From an uncultured Psychroserpens sp. (GTDB taxonomy: Bacteria > Bacteroidota > Bacteroidia > Flavobacteriales > Flavobacteriaceae), in the NCBI RefSeq assembly GCF_947492715.1, contig NZ_CANLNS010000004.1, positions 248,001 through 312,000 of the forward strand: a stretch of 64,000 bases of DNA, read 5' to 3'. Below, in pieces: positions 46,075 through 55,341 of the stretch. Made by a program: the position numbers and the translations under genes. The notes under the pieces were generated by a model. It made no database searches. It had not been told where the DNA came from and saw only the letters and a list, made by a program, of their open reading frames with translations. Each line of letters begins with the position of its first letter. Position 1 is the stretch's first letter.

Positions 46075-46442
46075 TGTCGAAAAAAGAATCCTTTTTAGTA
46101 AATAGAGTTAAAAGTGTTGGATATGCCTTTAAAGGTGCTGTTTATTTAGTTCGTACCGAAGCAAGTATAAAAATCCAAGTTTTTTGCGCTATCGCTGTTA
46201 CTATCGCTGGATTCTACTATGACATTTCAAAAACCGAATGGCTCTTTCAAATTGCCTTTATAGGATTAGTTATGAGTCTTGAAGGTATTAACACTGCTAT
46301 CGAATATATAGCCGACTTTATTCATCCAGACAGGCATGAAACTATTGGAAAAATTAAGGACATTGCAGCAGGAGCTGTATTTATAGCTGCTGTTTCGGCT
46401 GCTATTGCCGCTTTAGTCATTTATATCCCGAAAATTTTCTAA
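46074..46442 (+). CDS. dgkA: Diacylglycerol/undecaprenol kinase (DgkA family)
   Basis: A 122-residue, three-helix membrane kinase. The family signature is visible: EGINTAIEYIADFIHPDRHETIGKIKD-type sequence at ~72-98, with the Glu/Asn/Glu and Lys-Asp active-site residues, and membrane helices on both sides. It phosphorylates diacylglycerol or, in many bacteria, undecaprenol for cell-wall lipid recycling. The start overlaps the tpx stop (TAATG); its end overlaps the convergent lipoprotein gene by 4 bases. Confidence 0.94.
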   Translation: MSKKESFLVNRVKSVGYAFKGAVYLVRTEASIKIQVFCAIAVTIAGFYYDISKTEWLFQIAFIGLVMSLEGINTAIEYIADFIHPDRHETIGKIKDIAAGAVFIAAVSAAIAALVIYIPKIF

Positions 46443-46891
46443 TTTATCGTTACAAGACTGACATTAATAATATCATTGACACCTAACTTAGGTACTAATG
46501 CATGATAAGTAACATTTGGAGCTTCAGCCGTTGCATTTAAAGTGAACGTTACGGCTAAAGAGAGTTGTCCGTTTTCACAATTCTTCACAAGACCATCATA
46601 AACAATACTGTCAAATCCATTTGTAAGCCCCTTTTTACCAATAAGTAAATCATAAGCTGTAAAATCAATTTGAGGCATGCAGTTTCCAGTAACTAAGTCG
46701 TCAAAAACCTCTTGAGACCTAATAATAATGAACTCTTCTGTTAAATCAATATCCATTTGATATGGTGTATTAATACACCCATATTCATTTTCTAGGCTAG
46801 TAATATCAAGAACTACTGGTGAGCACTGGTCATCATCTGAGCAAGAACTAACTAAAACAAACGATAAAATAACAACTATAAATTTTCTCAT
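46439..46891 (-). CDS. Lipoprotein of unknown function (150 aa)
   Basis: A lipoprotein signal (ILSFVLVSSC, Cys16) is followed by SDDDQ, the S-(D/E)3 pattern described as a surface-export signal in Flavobacterium lipoproteins. The mature part has four cysteines (QC, YGC, GNC, KNC) that may pair, and beta-strand-like segments. No family recognised. It sits between convergent dgkA and divergent ftsK. Confidence 0.72.
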   Translation of the reverse strand: MRKFIVVILSFVLVSSCSDDDQCSPVVLDITSLENEYGCINTPYQMDIDLTEEFIIIRSQEVFDDLVTGNCMPQIDFTAYDLLIGKKGLTNGFDSIVYDGLVKNCENGQLSLAVTFTLNATAEAPNVTYHALVPKLGVNDIINVSLVTIN

Positions 46892-46981
46892 AATTTGATC
46901 GATATACTTACTAGATGCAAAAATCTATAAAAGGTTGCGTCAAATTTAAAACATCTCTCTAGGATTAACGTTAGTTATTTG

Positions 46982-46989
46982 TATTTTTG
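46982..46989 (+). promoter_or_regulatory. -7 element for the ftsK-lolA-lptF/G operon
   Basis: TATTTTTG matches TAnnTTTG exactly, 21 bases before the ftsK ATG at 47011. Its position inside the longer open frame argues that ftsK starts at 47011 and not at the TTG at 46987. Confidence 0.55.
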
Positions 46990-47010
46990 TTTTATATTAA
47001 TTACCCTTTA

Positions 47011-49413
47011 ATGGCCAAGAAAAAAACCAAGACTAAAAGAAAAACTAAGACCGTACCTAAATTAAAAAAACCAAACTTTAAATTATCAAGTCAGCAGAAA
47101 TTGATTTTTGGTAGCTTATTAATTATTCTTGGGGTTTTAATGTTTATTGCTTTTTTGTCTTTTTTCTTCACTGGAAAAGCAGATCAAAGTACACTTACAG
47201 AAATTACCTCGCGCAATGTTGAAGCAAAAAATTGGTTAAATAAACTTGGGGCATGGGCAAGCGATTTATTTATTAATAAAGGGTTTGGTATCGCTTCATT
47301 TATATTTTCTGGACTGTTTTTTTTATCGGGTATTTATATCACCTTAGATATTAATAAAGCACGCTTACGACGTCATTGGATATGGGGAACACTCATTGTT
47401 ATTTGGCTGTCTATCTTTTTTGGTTTTTTCTCACATAAATATGATTCTCTAGGTGGTACAATTGGTTTTGAAATGAATTCTTTTTTTCAAGATTACATAG
47501 GCAAAATAGGTACTGTTTTACTACTCGTTTTTGTTCTTATCTCGTATTTAGCCATTCGGTTTGGCGTTAATGGCGAATCGTTTGTGAAACTATTTAAACG
47601 TGCAAAGAGTGATATTAAAAATGAAATTAATACCGTAGATGAAGACCATAATTTCACAGTAGACAATGACTTATCTGCTGAAGCTGAAGATATTAAATCT
47701 GCCTTTGAACTCAATATCGAAGAGTCTAAACCAAAGGAAGAATCTGTAAAACCAGAATCTGATTTAAAGAAAGAACTTGAACCTCAATTAAAAGTTGAAA
47801 CTAAGGCGGCCATTAAACAAGAGTCTGAACTCGACATTCAAATAGAAGCTGTTGAAGAGGAAGTATCTGAAACCGACAATCTTTCAGATAAACTCGTTGA
47901 GGATTTTGGTCAGTTCGATCCAACATTAGAACTCAGCAAGTTTCAGTTTCCTCCATTAGACTTATTAAAAAAATACGATACCGAAGGGATTACTATCAAT
48001 CAAGACGAGTTAGAAGAAAACAAAAACCGTATTGTAGAAACACTTAGCAACTATAAAATTGGTATTGCAAGTATTAAGGCCACGATTGGACCTACAGTAA
48101 CGTTATATGAAATTGTTCCTGAAGCTGGTGTTCGGATTTCAAAAATCAAGAACTTGGAAGATGACATTGCGTTATCTCTTTCGGCATTAGGAATTAGAAT
48201 TATTGCTCCTATACCTGGAAAAGGAACCATTGGAATAGAAGTTCCAAATAAAAATGCAACGATCGTATCGATGCGTTCTGTGATTGCTTCTCAAAAATTT
48301 CAAAAATCTGAAATGGAATTGCCTATCGCTTTTGGAAAAACAATTAGCAACGAAACCTTTGTTGTAGATTTAGCCAGAATGCCACATATGCTAATGGCTG
48401 GTGCCACAGGGCAAGGTAAGTCGGTTGGTTTAAACGCAGTTCTAACATCCTTGCTTTATAAAAAACATCCTGCCGAAGTAAAATTTGTTTTAGTAGATCC
48501 TAAAAAAGTAGAACTTACATTATTTAACAAAATTGAACGTCACTATTTGGCTAAATTACCAGACAGTGAAGATGCGATTATTACAGATAATACAAAGGTT
48601 ATTAACACCTTAAATTCGCTTTGTATTGAAATGGACAACCGTTACGAGATGCTTAAAAATGCAATGTGTCGTAACATCAAAGAATATAATACGAAGTTTA
48701 AAGCTCGTAAATTGAATCCAAATGATGGTCATCAATTCTTACCATATATAGTATTAGTTGTTGATGAGTTTGCAGATTTAATTATGACAGCTGGAAAAGA
48801 AGTAGAAACACCAATTGCTCGCTTGGCGCAACTTGCACGTGCTATTGGGATTCATTTAATTATAGCAACCCAACGTCCTTCTGTAAATGTTATTACTGGT
48901 ATTATTAAAGCTAATTTCCCAGCGCGTATTGCTTTTAGAGTAACATCAAAAATTGACTCACGTACTATTTTAGATGGTTCTGGCGCAGATCAATTAATTG
49001 GTCGTGGTGATATGTTATACACTTCTGGAAATGATATTACAAGAATACAATGTGCTTTTGTTGACACACCCGAAGTTGAAAGAGTAACCGAATTTATTGG
49101 TGGTCAAAAGGCTTATCCTGAAGCCCATTTACTTCCTGAATACGTTGGTGAAGAAAGTGGCACAAGTCTTGATAATAACATTGAGGATAGAGATAAGTTG
49201 TTTAGAGAAGCGGCCGAAATTATTGTAATAGCACAACAAGGTTCTGCCTCTTTATTACAACGAAAACTAAAATTAGGTTATAATAGAGCTGGACGATTAA
49301 TAGACCAACTTGAAGCTGCCGGAATTGTTGGTGGTTTTGAAGGAAGCAAAGCCAGACAGGTTTTAGTTCCTGATTTAGTGGCCCTAGACGAATTATTATC
49401 AAACGAAACTTAA
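47011..49413 (+). CDS. ftsK: DNA translocase FtsK
   Basis: An 800-residue membrane-anchored DNA pump that clears chromosomes from the division septum. The basic N-terminus is followed by four membrane helices (~30-185), an acidic linker (~200-310), and the FtsK motor. Walker A GATGQGKS is at 464-471 and Walker B VLVVDEFADL follows about 120 residues later. A C-terminal winged-helix gamma domain (SASLLQRKLKLGYNRAGRLIDQLE) reads the polar KOPS sites. The ATG at 47011 gives MAKKKTKTK; the longer frame begins within the promoter. It leads the conserved ftsK-lolA-lptF/G cluster. Confidence 0.97.
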   Translation: MAKKKTKTKRKTKTVPKLKKPNFKLSSQQKLIFGSLLIILGVLMFIAFLSFFFTGKADQSTLTEITSRNVEAKNWLNKLGAWASDLFINKGFGIASFIFSGLFFLSGIYITLDINKARLRRHWIWGTLIVIWLSIFFGFFSHKYDSLGGTIGFEMNSFFQDYIGKIGTVLLLVFVLISYLAIRFGVNGESFVKLFKRAKSDIKNEINTVDEDHNFTVDNDLSAEAEDIKSAFELNIEESKPKEESVKPESDLKKELEPQLKVETKAAIKQESELDIQIEAVEEEVSETDNLSDKLVEDFGQFDPTLELSKFQFPPLDLLKKYDTEGITINQDELEENKNRIVETLSNYKIGIASIKATIGPTVTLYEIVPEAGVRISKIKNLEDDIALSLSALGIRIIAPIPGKGTIGIEVPNKNATIVSMRSVIASQKFQKSEMELPIAFGKTISNETFVVDLARMPHMLMAGATGQGKSVGLNAVLTSLLYKKHPAEVKFVLVDPKKVELTLFNKIERHYLAKLPDSEDAIITDNTKVINTLNSLCIEMDNRYEMLKNAMCRNIKEYNTKFKARKLNPNDGHQFLPYIVLVVDEFADLIMTAGKEVETPIARLAQLARAIGIHLIIATQRPSVNVITGIIKANFPARIAFRVTSKIDSRTILDGSGADQLIGRGDMLYTSGNDITRIQCAFVDTPEVERVTEFIGGQKAYPEAHLLPEYVGEESGTSLDNNIEDRDKLFREAAEIIVIAQQGSASLLQRKLKLGYNRAGRLIDQLEAAGIVGGFEGSKARQVLVPDLVALDELLSNET

Positions 49414-49421
49414 ATATAATA

Positions 49422-49437
49422 TTCCGCGAAAGCGAAA
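49422..49437 (+). repeat. Short GNRA-loop hairpin between ftsK and lolA
   Basis: CGC-GAAA-GCG (49425-49434) is a small hairpin with a GAAA tetraloop and flanking TT/AA, eight bases after the ftsK stop. It has an A-run instead of a T-run after it, so it is not a terminator on the plus strand. It may be a dispersed palindromic element or an RNA-stability hairpin. Confidence 0.35.
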
Positions 49438-49453
49438 AAAAATAATAGAGACC

Positions 49454-50095
49454 ATGAAACAGATAATTGTAGTATTAGCATTTTTAATTGGAGCTTTTGG
49501 ATTTTCCCAAGATTCAAAAAAAGCAGAAGCCTTACTCAATGAAGTCTACAACAAAGTAAATACATACGAGAATATTTCAATTGATTTTAAATACGTTTTA
49601 GAAAACACGAGTGAAAACATCAAACAAGAAACGCGAGGTGATGTTGCTATGCAAGGCGAAAAGTACTTGTTAAACATACTTGGTGTAACACGTTTATTTG
49701 ATGGCAAAAATTTATATACTATAAGTCCAGAAGATGAAGAAGTAACGATTTCTTCAGATAATTCAGAAGACGAAAACACTATAACACCAAGTAAGATGAT
49801 GTCTTTTTATAAAGACGGATATACCTACGCCATGGATATAATTCAAGACGTGAACGGAAGAAAAATACAGTTTGTAAAACTAAATCCTATTGATACTAAT
49901 TCTGAAATAAAAGATGTATTCTTAGGTATCGATGCTAAAACAAAGCATATTTACAGACTTATTGAAATTGGGAAAAATGGAACAAAAACCACTTTAACTG
50001 TTAATTCTTTTAAAACGAACGAACCGATTTCGAAAACCTTATTTACTTTTGACAAAACCAAGTACAAAGATTATTATATCAATAAGCTAGATTAG
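49454..50095 (+). CDS. lolA: Outer-membrane lipoprotein carrier protein LolA family
   Basis: A 213-residue periplasmic chaperone that ferries lipoproteins to the outer membrane. It has a signal peptide (VLAFLIGAFGFSQ), then the half-barrel LolA fold visible as YENISIDFKYVLEN, TRGDVAMQGEKYLLNI, RLFDGKNLYTISPEDEEV and the C-terminal KTTLTVNSFKTNEPISKTLFTFD. The place right after ftsK and before an LptF/G-type permease is a conserved Bacteroidota arrangement that supports the call. Confidence 0.92.
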   Translation: MKQIIVVLAFLIGAFGFSQDSKKAEALLNEVYNKVNTYENISIDFKYVLENTSENIKQETRGDVAMQGEKYLLNILGVTRLFDGKNLYTISPEDEEVTISSDNSEDENTITPSKMMSFYKDGYTYAMDIIQDVNGRKIQFVKLNPIDTNSEIKDVFLGIDAKTKHIYRLIEIGKNGTKTTLTVNSFKTNEPISKTLFTFDKTKYKDYYINKLD

Positions 50096-50110
50096 GTTAA
50101 CCATCCACTT

Positions 50111-52465
50111 ATGAAAATACTAGATAGGTATATACTAACGACATACCTAAAGACATTTTTGAGCGTGTTTATTATACTCATGTTCATTTTTGTTTTACAG
50201 GCTATCTGGTTATATATTGGAGATTTAGCAGGTAAGGATCTTGACACTTTTATTATTCTTAAGCTCCTACTCTACATTACGCCAACGCTTATTCCGTTAA
50301 TTTTACCACTTACCATTTTATTGGTATCTATAATGGTTTTTGGGCAGTTTGCAGAAAATTATGAGTTTGCGGCTATGAAATCTACTGGCATCTCCTTGCA
50401 GCGTGCTATGCGAAGTTTAAGCATCTTTATAGTGCTTCTAGGTGTTACAACCTTTATTTTCTCTAATAATGTTATTCCATGGGCCAATTATAGAGTATAT
50501 AATCTTAGAAAGAACATCGCTCAGGTAAAACCAGCGTTAGCCATTACTAAAGGACAGTTTAATGACATCGGAAATTATAATATCAAAGTTCAGGATAAAA
50601 GTGGTGATAACGACCAGTTTTTAACAAATGTCGTTATACATAAGAAAAATAAAAACGGAAAAAACAAAACCGTTATCGTTTCTGAAAGCGGAGAGCTTAG
50701 AAGCAGTGAAGGTTCAAATATTTTACAACTGGTTCTATATAATGGAAATTATTACGAAGAGATTTTCACAAGGAATCCAAGGCAATCTCAAAAAAGACCT
50801 CACGCAAAAAGTTATTTTGAAGAGTATACAATAAATGTAGATTTAGAAGGCTTAAATGATGTTGATATTAATGACAAGAGCTACGAAAGTAGATATAACA
50901 TGCTTGACGTTGCCGAACTAAACCATACCATTGATAGCCTTTATGACAAAAGAGACGAAACGCGAAAAAACTTCGCAAATGCGCTCTATAACAGAACATC
51001 AATACCTACATTAAACAACAATATGTCACCTAAAAAAGATTCTATTTTTAGTGGAGATATTTTAAGTTTGTTTAGTGATAAGACCAAAAATCAAATACTC
51101 AATTTATCGAAAAACACCATTAATAGTACCAAGCAAATTATAGATACCAACAAGCAAAATTTCTTAATAAATACCAAGTGGCGTAATAAGCATGTACAAT
51201 CACTTCATGAGAAATATGTTCTTGGATTAGCCTGTATCATTTTGTTTTTCGTTGGAGCCCCGTTAGGCGCTTTAATTAGAAAAGGCGGTATTGGTTTACC
51301 TTTAGTTGTTGCTATTTTGTTGTTTTTAACCTATCACTTTATCGGAATTTTTGCACGTAATAGTTCATTAGATGATTCATTAAATCCTGTATTGGCTACT
51401 TGGTTATCTACTGCAATTATGTTCCCTTTAAGCATATATCTCACCAATAGAGCAACAAAAGACAGACCGTTATTTGAATCTGAAGGCATTCTAGAACAGT
51501 TAAAGAAACTCTTTGGTATTAAGCGAAAAACACTTACCTATAATACCGCTCTTTTAGATACTGGTTCTGAGGCGTATACAACATTAAGCGCCCTTGATGA
51601 TAAAAAACTTATAGACGTTGTAAAGCATTATCGTCAATATGACTATGGTATTGAATATAAAAACTCATCACTAGAAATTTTAAACTCTAGAGGTATTACA
51701 GAACAAGAATTAAAATTTGGTGGCAACCTAACCGATCACAGTTATGAAGAATCTTTAAGACTTAAATATTCTTATGAGGAAAACTCTAAACTTGCATTTG
51801 TTCTTTATTTAATTGCACTTGTTCTAACGCTCCCTGGAGCCATACTAAGAAATAACGGATATCCTGTTATAGGGCAGGCAATTCTTGTTACAGGTATTAT
51901 CGTTGGAATATTTTATTTGTTTGCTTTAATAAAATCGTTTATAGACTATTCTAACCTAAACAAACAGCTTGGCAAAAAGAGTATTTCGAACGCTGTAATG
52001 TTCTTATTTTTAGGTTTACCATTATATACACTTTTTTACTTTCTTCAGAAGAAAAAAATAAATGAAGACCTTAAAGTCAATACGGTAAAAGAAAGCACAA
52101 ACACCTCTAAACATAATGTGGCTAATAGCCAACACAGTATATCTAAACGCAAGGACTATGATACATATTCGCGATTTGCTTTAATTTTCTTCTGTGTTGC
52201 ACTGGTTTTACTTCTAACCTATTTCGGATTTAAATCAAGTGATTTATCTGCTGTAACTGCAGCTGCGTTAGAGTTATTCATGATTTCGACACTTTTATTT
52301 ATAATCTACGCCATTGCTTCAAGCCTAAGTTTTAATAGGCTATACCATGAAGCGCATCACTTAGATAATTCTCAAAATATGCAGTGGACGATAATTAGTT
52401 TCATAGCATATCCTTATGTCTATGTTTTAAGACGGAATAAAATCGCCAAAGACTTTTCAGCATAG
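50111..52465 (+). CDS. LptF/LptG (YjgP/YjgQ) family permease with long C-terminal extension
   Basis: A 784-residue inner-membrane protein. Residues 1-450 are a complete LptF/G unit: three N-terminal helices, a periplasmic beta-jellyroll (~150-260) and three more helices (FFVGAPLGALIRKGGIGLPLVV). LptF/G pull lipopolysaccharide from the inner membrane with LptB. Proteobacterial LptF/G are about 360 residues; here an extra ~330 residues (451-784) add a soluble helical segment (~455-575) and about five further membrane helices. The extension has no motif I recognise. It lies 15 bases after lolA. Confidence 0.9.
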   Translation: MKILDRYILTTYLKTFLSVFIILMFIFVLQAIWLYIGDLAGKDLDTFIILKLLLYITPTLIPLILPLTILLVSIMVFGQFAENYEFAAMKSTGISLQRAMRSLSIFIVLLGVTTFIFSNNVIPWANYRVYNLRKNIAQVKPALAITKGQFNDIGNYNIKVQDKSGDNDQFLTNVVIHKKNKNGKNKTVIVSESGELRSSEGSNILQLVLYNGNYYEEIFTRNPRQSQKRPHAKSYFEEYTINVDLEGLNDVDINDKSYESRYNMLDVAELNHTIDSLYDKRDETRKNFANALYNRTSIPTLNNNMSPKKDSIFSGDILSLFSDKTKNQILNLSKNTINSTKQIIDTNKQNFLINTKWRNKHVQSLHEKYVLGLACIILFFVGAPLGALIRKGGIGLPLVVAILLFLTYHFIGIFARNSSLDDSLNPVLATWLSTAIMFPLSIYLTNRATKDRPLFESEGILEQLKKLFGIKRKTLTYNTALLDTGSEAYTTLSALDDKKLIDVVKHYRQYDYGIEYKNSSLEILNSRGITEQELKFGGNLTDHSYEESLRLKYSYEENSKLAFVLYLIALVLTLPGAILRNNGYPVIGQAILVTGIIVGIFYLFALIKSFIDYSNLNKQLGKKSISNAVMFLFLGLPLYTLFYFLQKKKINEDLKVNTVKESTNTSKHNVANSQHSISKRKDYDTYSRFALIFFCVALVLLLTYFGFKSSDLSAVTAAALELFMISTLLFIIYAIASSLSFNRLYHEAHHLDNSQNMQWTIISFIAYPYVYVLRRNKIAKDFSA

Positions 52466-52478
52466 AAAAAATAAGCCA

Positions 52479-52486
52479 TATCTTTG
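52479..52486 (+). promoter_or_regulatory. -7 element for ribB
   Basis: TATCTTTG matches TAnnTTTG exactly, 20 bases before the ribB ATG at 52507. It suggests ribB can be transcribed separately from the ftsK-lolA-lptF/G genes. Confidence 0.5.
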
Positions 52487-52506
52487 CATTTTATAAACAG
52501 AATATA

Positions 52507-53661
52507 ATGACTACCAATACTGCACAACGTACAACAAACATTCAATTAAACACCATTGAAGAAGCTATCCAAGATATTAAGAAAGGAAAGGTGATTATTG
52601 TTGTTGATGACGAAAACAGAGAAAATGAGGGAGATTTTATAGCTGCCGCGGAAGCCGTAACGCCTGAAATGATCAACTTTATGGCAATGCATGGTCGTGG
52701 GCTAATTTGTGCGCCTTTAACAGAAGATCGTTGTGAAAAATTGGATCTCACAATGATGGTACAAAATAATACAGTATTACATCATACGCAGTTTACTGTA
52801 TCCGTTGATCTTATTGGTCATGGCTGTACAACTGGTATTTCTGTTCAGGATAGAGCAAAAACCATAAAGGCTTTAGTAGATGATACCACTAAACCACATG
52901 ATTTAGGTAGACCAGGGCATATTTTTCCTTTGAAAGCTAAAAACGGAGGCGTATTAAGACGTACTGGGCATACCGAAGCCGCTGTTGATTTAGCTCGTCT
53001 TGCGGGATTTCAACCTGCAGGTATTTTAGTTGAAATTTTAAATGAAGATGGTACGATGGCAAGACTTCCTCAATTAATAGATGTTGCCAAGAAATTCGAT
53101 TTAAAATTAATTTCTATCGAGGATTTAGTAGCCTATCGTATGGAACATGATTCTCTCATTGTTAAAAAAGAAGACTTTAATATTGAAACACGTTTTGGCA
53201 AGTTTAGATTACGAGCTTACCAACAAACTACTAACGATCAAATTCATATTGCTTTAACAAAAGGAACTTGGACAAAAGATGATCCAGTGCTTACACGAGT
53301 AAATGCAACGCTAGTTAACAATGACATTCTAGGAACATTGACCAACAACGCAGATGAGAAGTTAGACGACATGTTTAAAGTGATTAATACTGAAGGTAAA
53401 GGTGCTATTATTTTTATCAACCAGCAATCGCAGTCTATGAATCTTTTAAAACGTCTCAGCATCTTAAAAGACACACAGGTTGACGGTAAAATTGTTAAAG
53501 CTCCAAGAATAGAAATGGATGCTAAAGACTTTGGCATTGGCGCACAAATATTGCATGATTTAAATATCCATAAACTTAAACTTATTTCAAATACACAACA
53601 AACTAAACGTGTTGGAATGATTGGTTATGGGTTGGAAATTGTGGATTATGTGTCGTATTAA
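52507..53661 (+). CDS. ribB: 3,4-dihydroxy-2-butanone-4-phosphate synthase with degenerate GTP cyclohydrolase II domain
   Basis: A 384-residue RibBA-like protein. The N-terminal domain (1-210) has the RibB residues of riboflavin synthesis: [12 protein letters not shown] (34-45), [22 protein letters not shown] and [10 protein letters not shown], with [16 protein letters not shown]. The C-terminal domain (~225-384) keeps the GTP cyclohydrolase II fold ([25 protein letters not shown]). It contains no cysteine, however, so the three zinc ligands are gone, and the QEGRGIG-type loop reads QQSQSMN. Only RibB activity is expected; a separate RibA should exist. It has its own -7 element. Confidence 0.93.
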   Translation: MTTNTAQRTTNIQLNTIEEAIQDIKKGKVIIVVDDENRENEGDFIAAAEAVTPEMINFMAMHGRGLICAPLTEDRCEKLDLTMMVQNNTVLHHTQFTVSVDLIGHGCTTGISVQDRAKTIKALVDDTTKPHDLGRPGHIFPLKAKNGGVLRRTGHTEAAVDLARLAGFQPAGILVEILNEDGTMARLPQLIDVAKKFDLKLISIEDLVAYRMEHDSLIVKKEDFNIETRFGKFRLRAYQQTTNDQIHIALTKGTWTKDDPVLTRVNATLVNNDILGTLTNNADEKLDDMFKVINTEGKGAIIFINQQSQSMNLLKRLSILKDTQVDGKIVKAPRIEMDAKDFGIGAQILHDLNIHKLKLISNTQQTKRVGMIGYGLEIVDYVSY

Positions 53662-55220
53662 TTGACAATTATCTTTTTTGAAGTCATACGCTTTCCTGCA
53701 TAAATTTTTAATATATATACTCCAGATTCAACGTGGGAAATAGGACACTGTTTTATGTCTCCCTTTTTCTTAAAAATTAGTTTCCCTAGAGCGTCATACA
53801 TTTCAACCGCATCTATTTTGGTATTTGAAGTGATGTTAATATAATCTGAGGCAGGATTTGGAGACACAACGAATTCTTGAGCTAATGCGTCGCTAACGCT
53901 CAAATTATTCTGATAGACTCTAACATAATCAATAACCATACTGCTTTGAGTGAAATTTGGATCAATACTTCCTGCAATACCTCCCATAGCAATATTTAAT
54001 AACATGTATTGGTCTTCATAAAAAGGCCAAGTCGTATCATCTTTTATAGCTGGATTGTAAGTATAGTAGGCTACATTATCAATTAAAAATGTGATTTGGT
54101 TTGGCGACCAATTCACAGAATAAAGATGAAAATTATTTGCAACATCACTAATGGCCATAGAGTTTGTATTCATCGTATTACCAAAACATCCAGCACAAGG
54201 TGTATGTAATGCGCTCGACACATGATTTACAGCGCCTAAACCATGCTCCATAATATCAATTTCGCCACATGCTGGCCAGGTCACATTACCATATTGATTA
54301 TCCCAATAGGCGCCATCTTCATTGATATTCTTTCCAAGTGTCCATATTGCAGGCCAAGTTCCATCACCTAAGGGTAATTTTGCTCTAACATCAATACGTC
54401 CGTAAGTAAAGGCAAATTTAGAATTAAGTCGTGCAGAAGTATAGGCTTTTGTTTCGCCTTGATCGGAGAAATTTTCTTTAATCGCTACAATATTTAAAAA
54501 CCCATTACTTACAAATGAATTTTCTATTCGGTTCGTATAATGCTGCTCTTCTCCATTAAACCAACTCCCTCCTGCTGGCAGCTGTGTTTGATGAAACCAT
54601 TTACTAGCATCTATTGCTCCATCAGTATCAAATTCATCTGCCCAAACTAAGTCTTCATAAATAACATCCAAAGCATTAGGATCTCCTGGTTCGGTACCAT
54701 CATCAATATCATCTATTAAATAAGTTCCAGGTGTTAACGTACCTTCATCAATGAATAGTGTTAGTCTATTATAAGAACCTGTTGCATTAACCGCTGTACC
54801 ATCTGAGCTGTATTGCGCATTCGAAAAATCGAACGTAACAGTTATCCAGTTTGATGGCGATGGCACACCAAAGATCTCTTTAACCTGAACATCTGGTTGC
54901 ATGCCATTTTCTAATTTTAAGAGGATGTTATGTTGGTTAGGATCAAACGAATAAAAGGATAAGGTAATGGATTGATTCGTATCCAAATTTATAGGTTGAA
55001 CTAAGTCCAAATAGAATCCTTGAGAAAGTTCTGAACCATCATTAAAAAATTGACCAACGGCATCATTACCATCTTGCGGATTTACATTAAAAGCATAACC
55101 ACTGTTACCGAAAGCTATAAAATTATCATTTGAATCTGAAAAATCAAGAGGTAATTGTTGCGAAAACGCCAACTGAGACATACATAAAAGCGAACAGCAA
55201 ATAAGGTAATAAAACTTCAT
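53658..55220 (-). CDS. GH16 family endo-beta-glucanase with T9SS C-terminal sorting domain
   Basis: A 520-residue secreted glycoside hydrolase. A signal peptide (CCSLLCMSQLAFSQ) is followed by a ~150-residue carbohydrate-binding-like beta domain (25-175) and the GH16 catalytic domain (~185-440). The catalytic motif EIDIME (320-325) gives nucleophile Glu320 and acid/base Glu325, the laminarinase-type ExDxxE signature. A type IX secretion sorting domain closes the chain (~448-520, FVVSPNPASDYINI and GVYILKI). Beta-1,3-glucan is the likely substrate. Its 3' end overlaps convergent ribB by 4 bases. Confidence 0.95.
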   Translation of the reverse strand: MKFYYLICCSLLCMSQLAFSQQLPLDFSDSNDNFIAFGNSGYAFNVNPQDGNDAVGQFFNDGSELSQGFYLDLVQPINLDTNQSITLSFYSFDPNQHNILLKLENGMQPDVQVKEIFGVPSPSNWITVTFDFSNAQYSSDGTAVNATGSYNRLTLFIDEGTLTPGTYLIDDIDDGTEPGDPNALDVIYEDLVWADEFDTDGAIDASKWFHQTQLPAGGSWFNGEEQHYTNRIENSFVSNGFLNIVAIKENFSDQGETKAYTSARLNSKFAFTYGRIDVRAKLPLGDGTWPAIWTLGKNINEDGAYWDNQYGNVTWPACGEIDIMEHGLGAVNHVSSALHTPCAGCFGNTMNTNSMAISDVANNFHLYSVNWSPNQITFLIDNVAYYTYNPAIKDDTTWPFYEDQYMLLNIAMGGIAGSIDPNFTQSSMVIDYVRVYQNNLSVSDALAQEFVVSPNPASDYINITSNTKIDAVEMYDALGKLIFKKKGDIKQCPISHVESGVYILKIYAGKRMTSKKIIVN

Positions 55221-55341
55221 AAATTAAGATTTTCCGAAATTTATAAAATGTTGTTACCGCAGACTAATATTTAACCTATACAAAAGCACTACAACGCCCT
55301 ATGAATATGTTAAATAAGATAAAAATGTAATTCGCCAGTAA

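Noticed and set aside
46987-47010. Longer start (TTG) for ftsK
   Set aside because: It overlaps the -7 promoter element and adds eight residues before the family-like MAKKK start.
52507-53661. Fully bifunctional RibBA
   Set aside because: The GTP cyclohydrolase II half lacks all zinc-binding cysteines and the catalytic loop.
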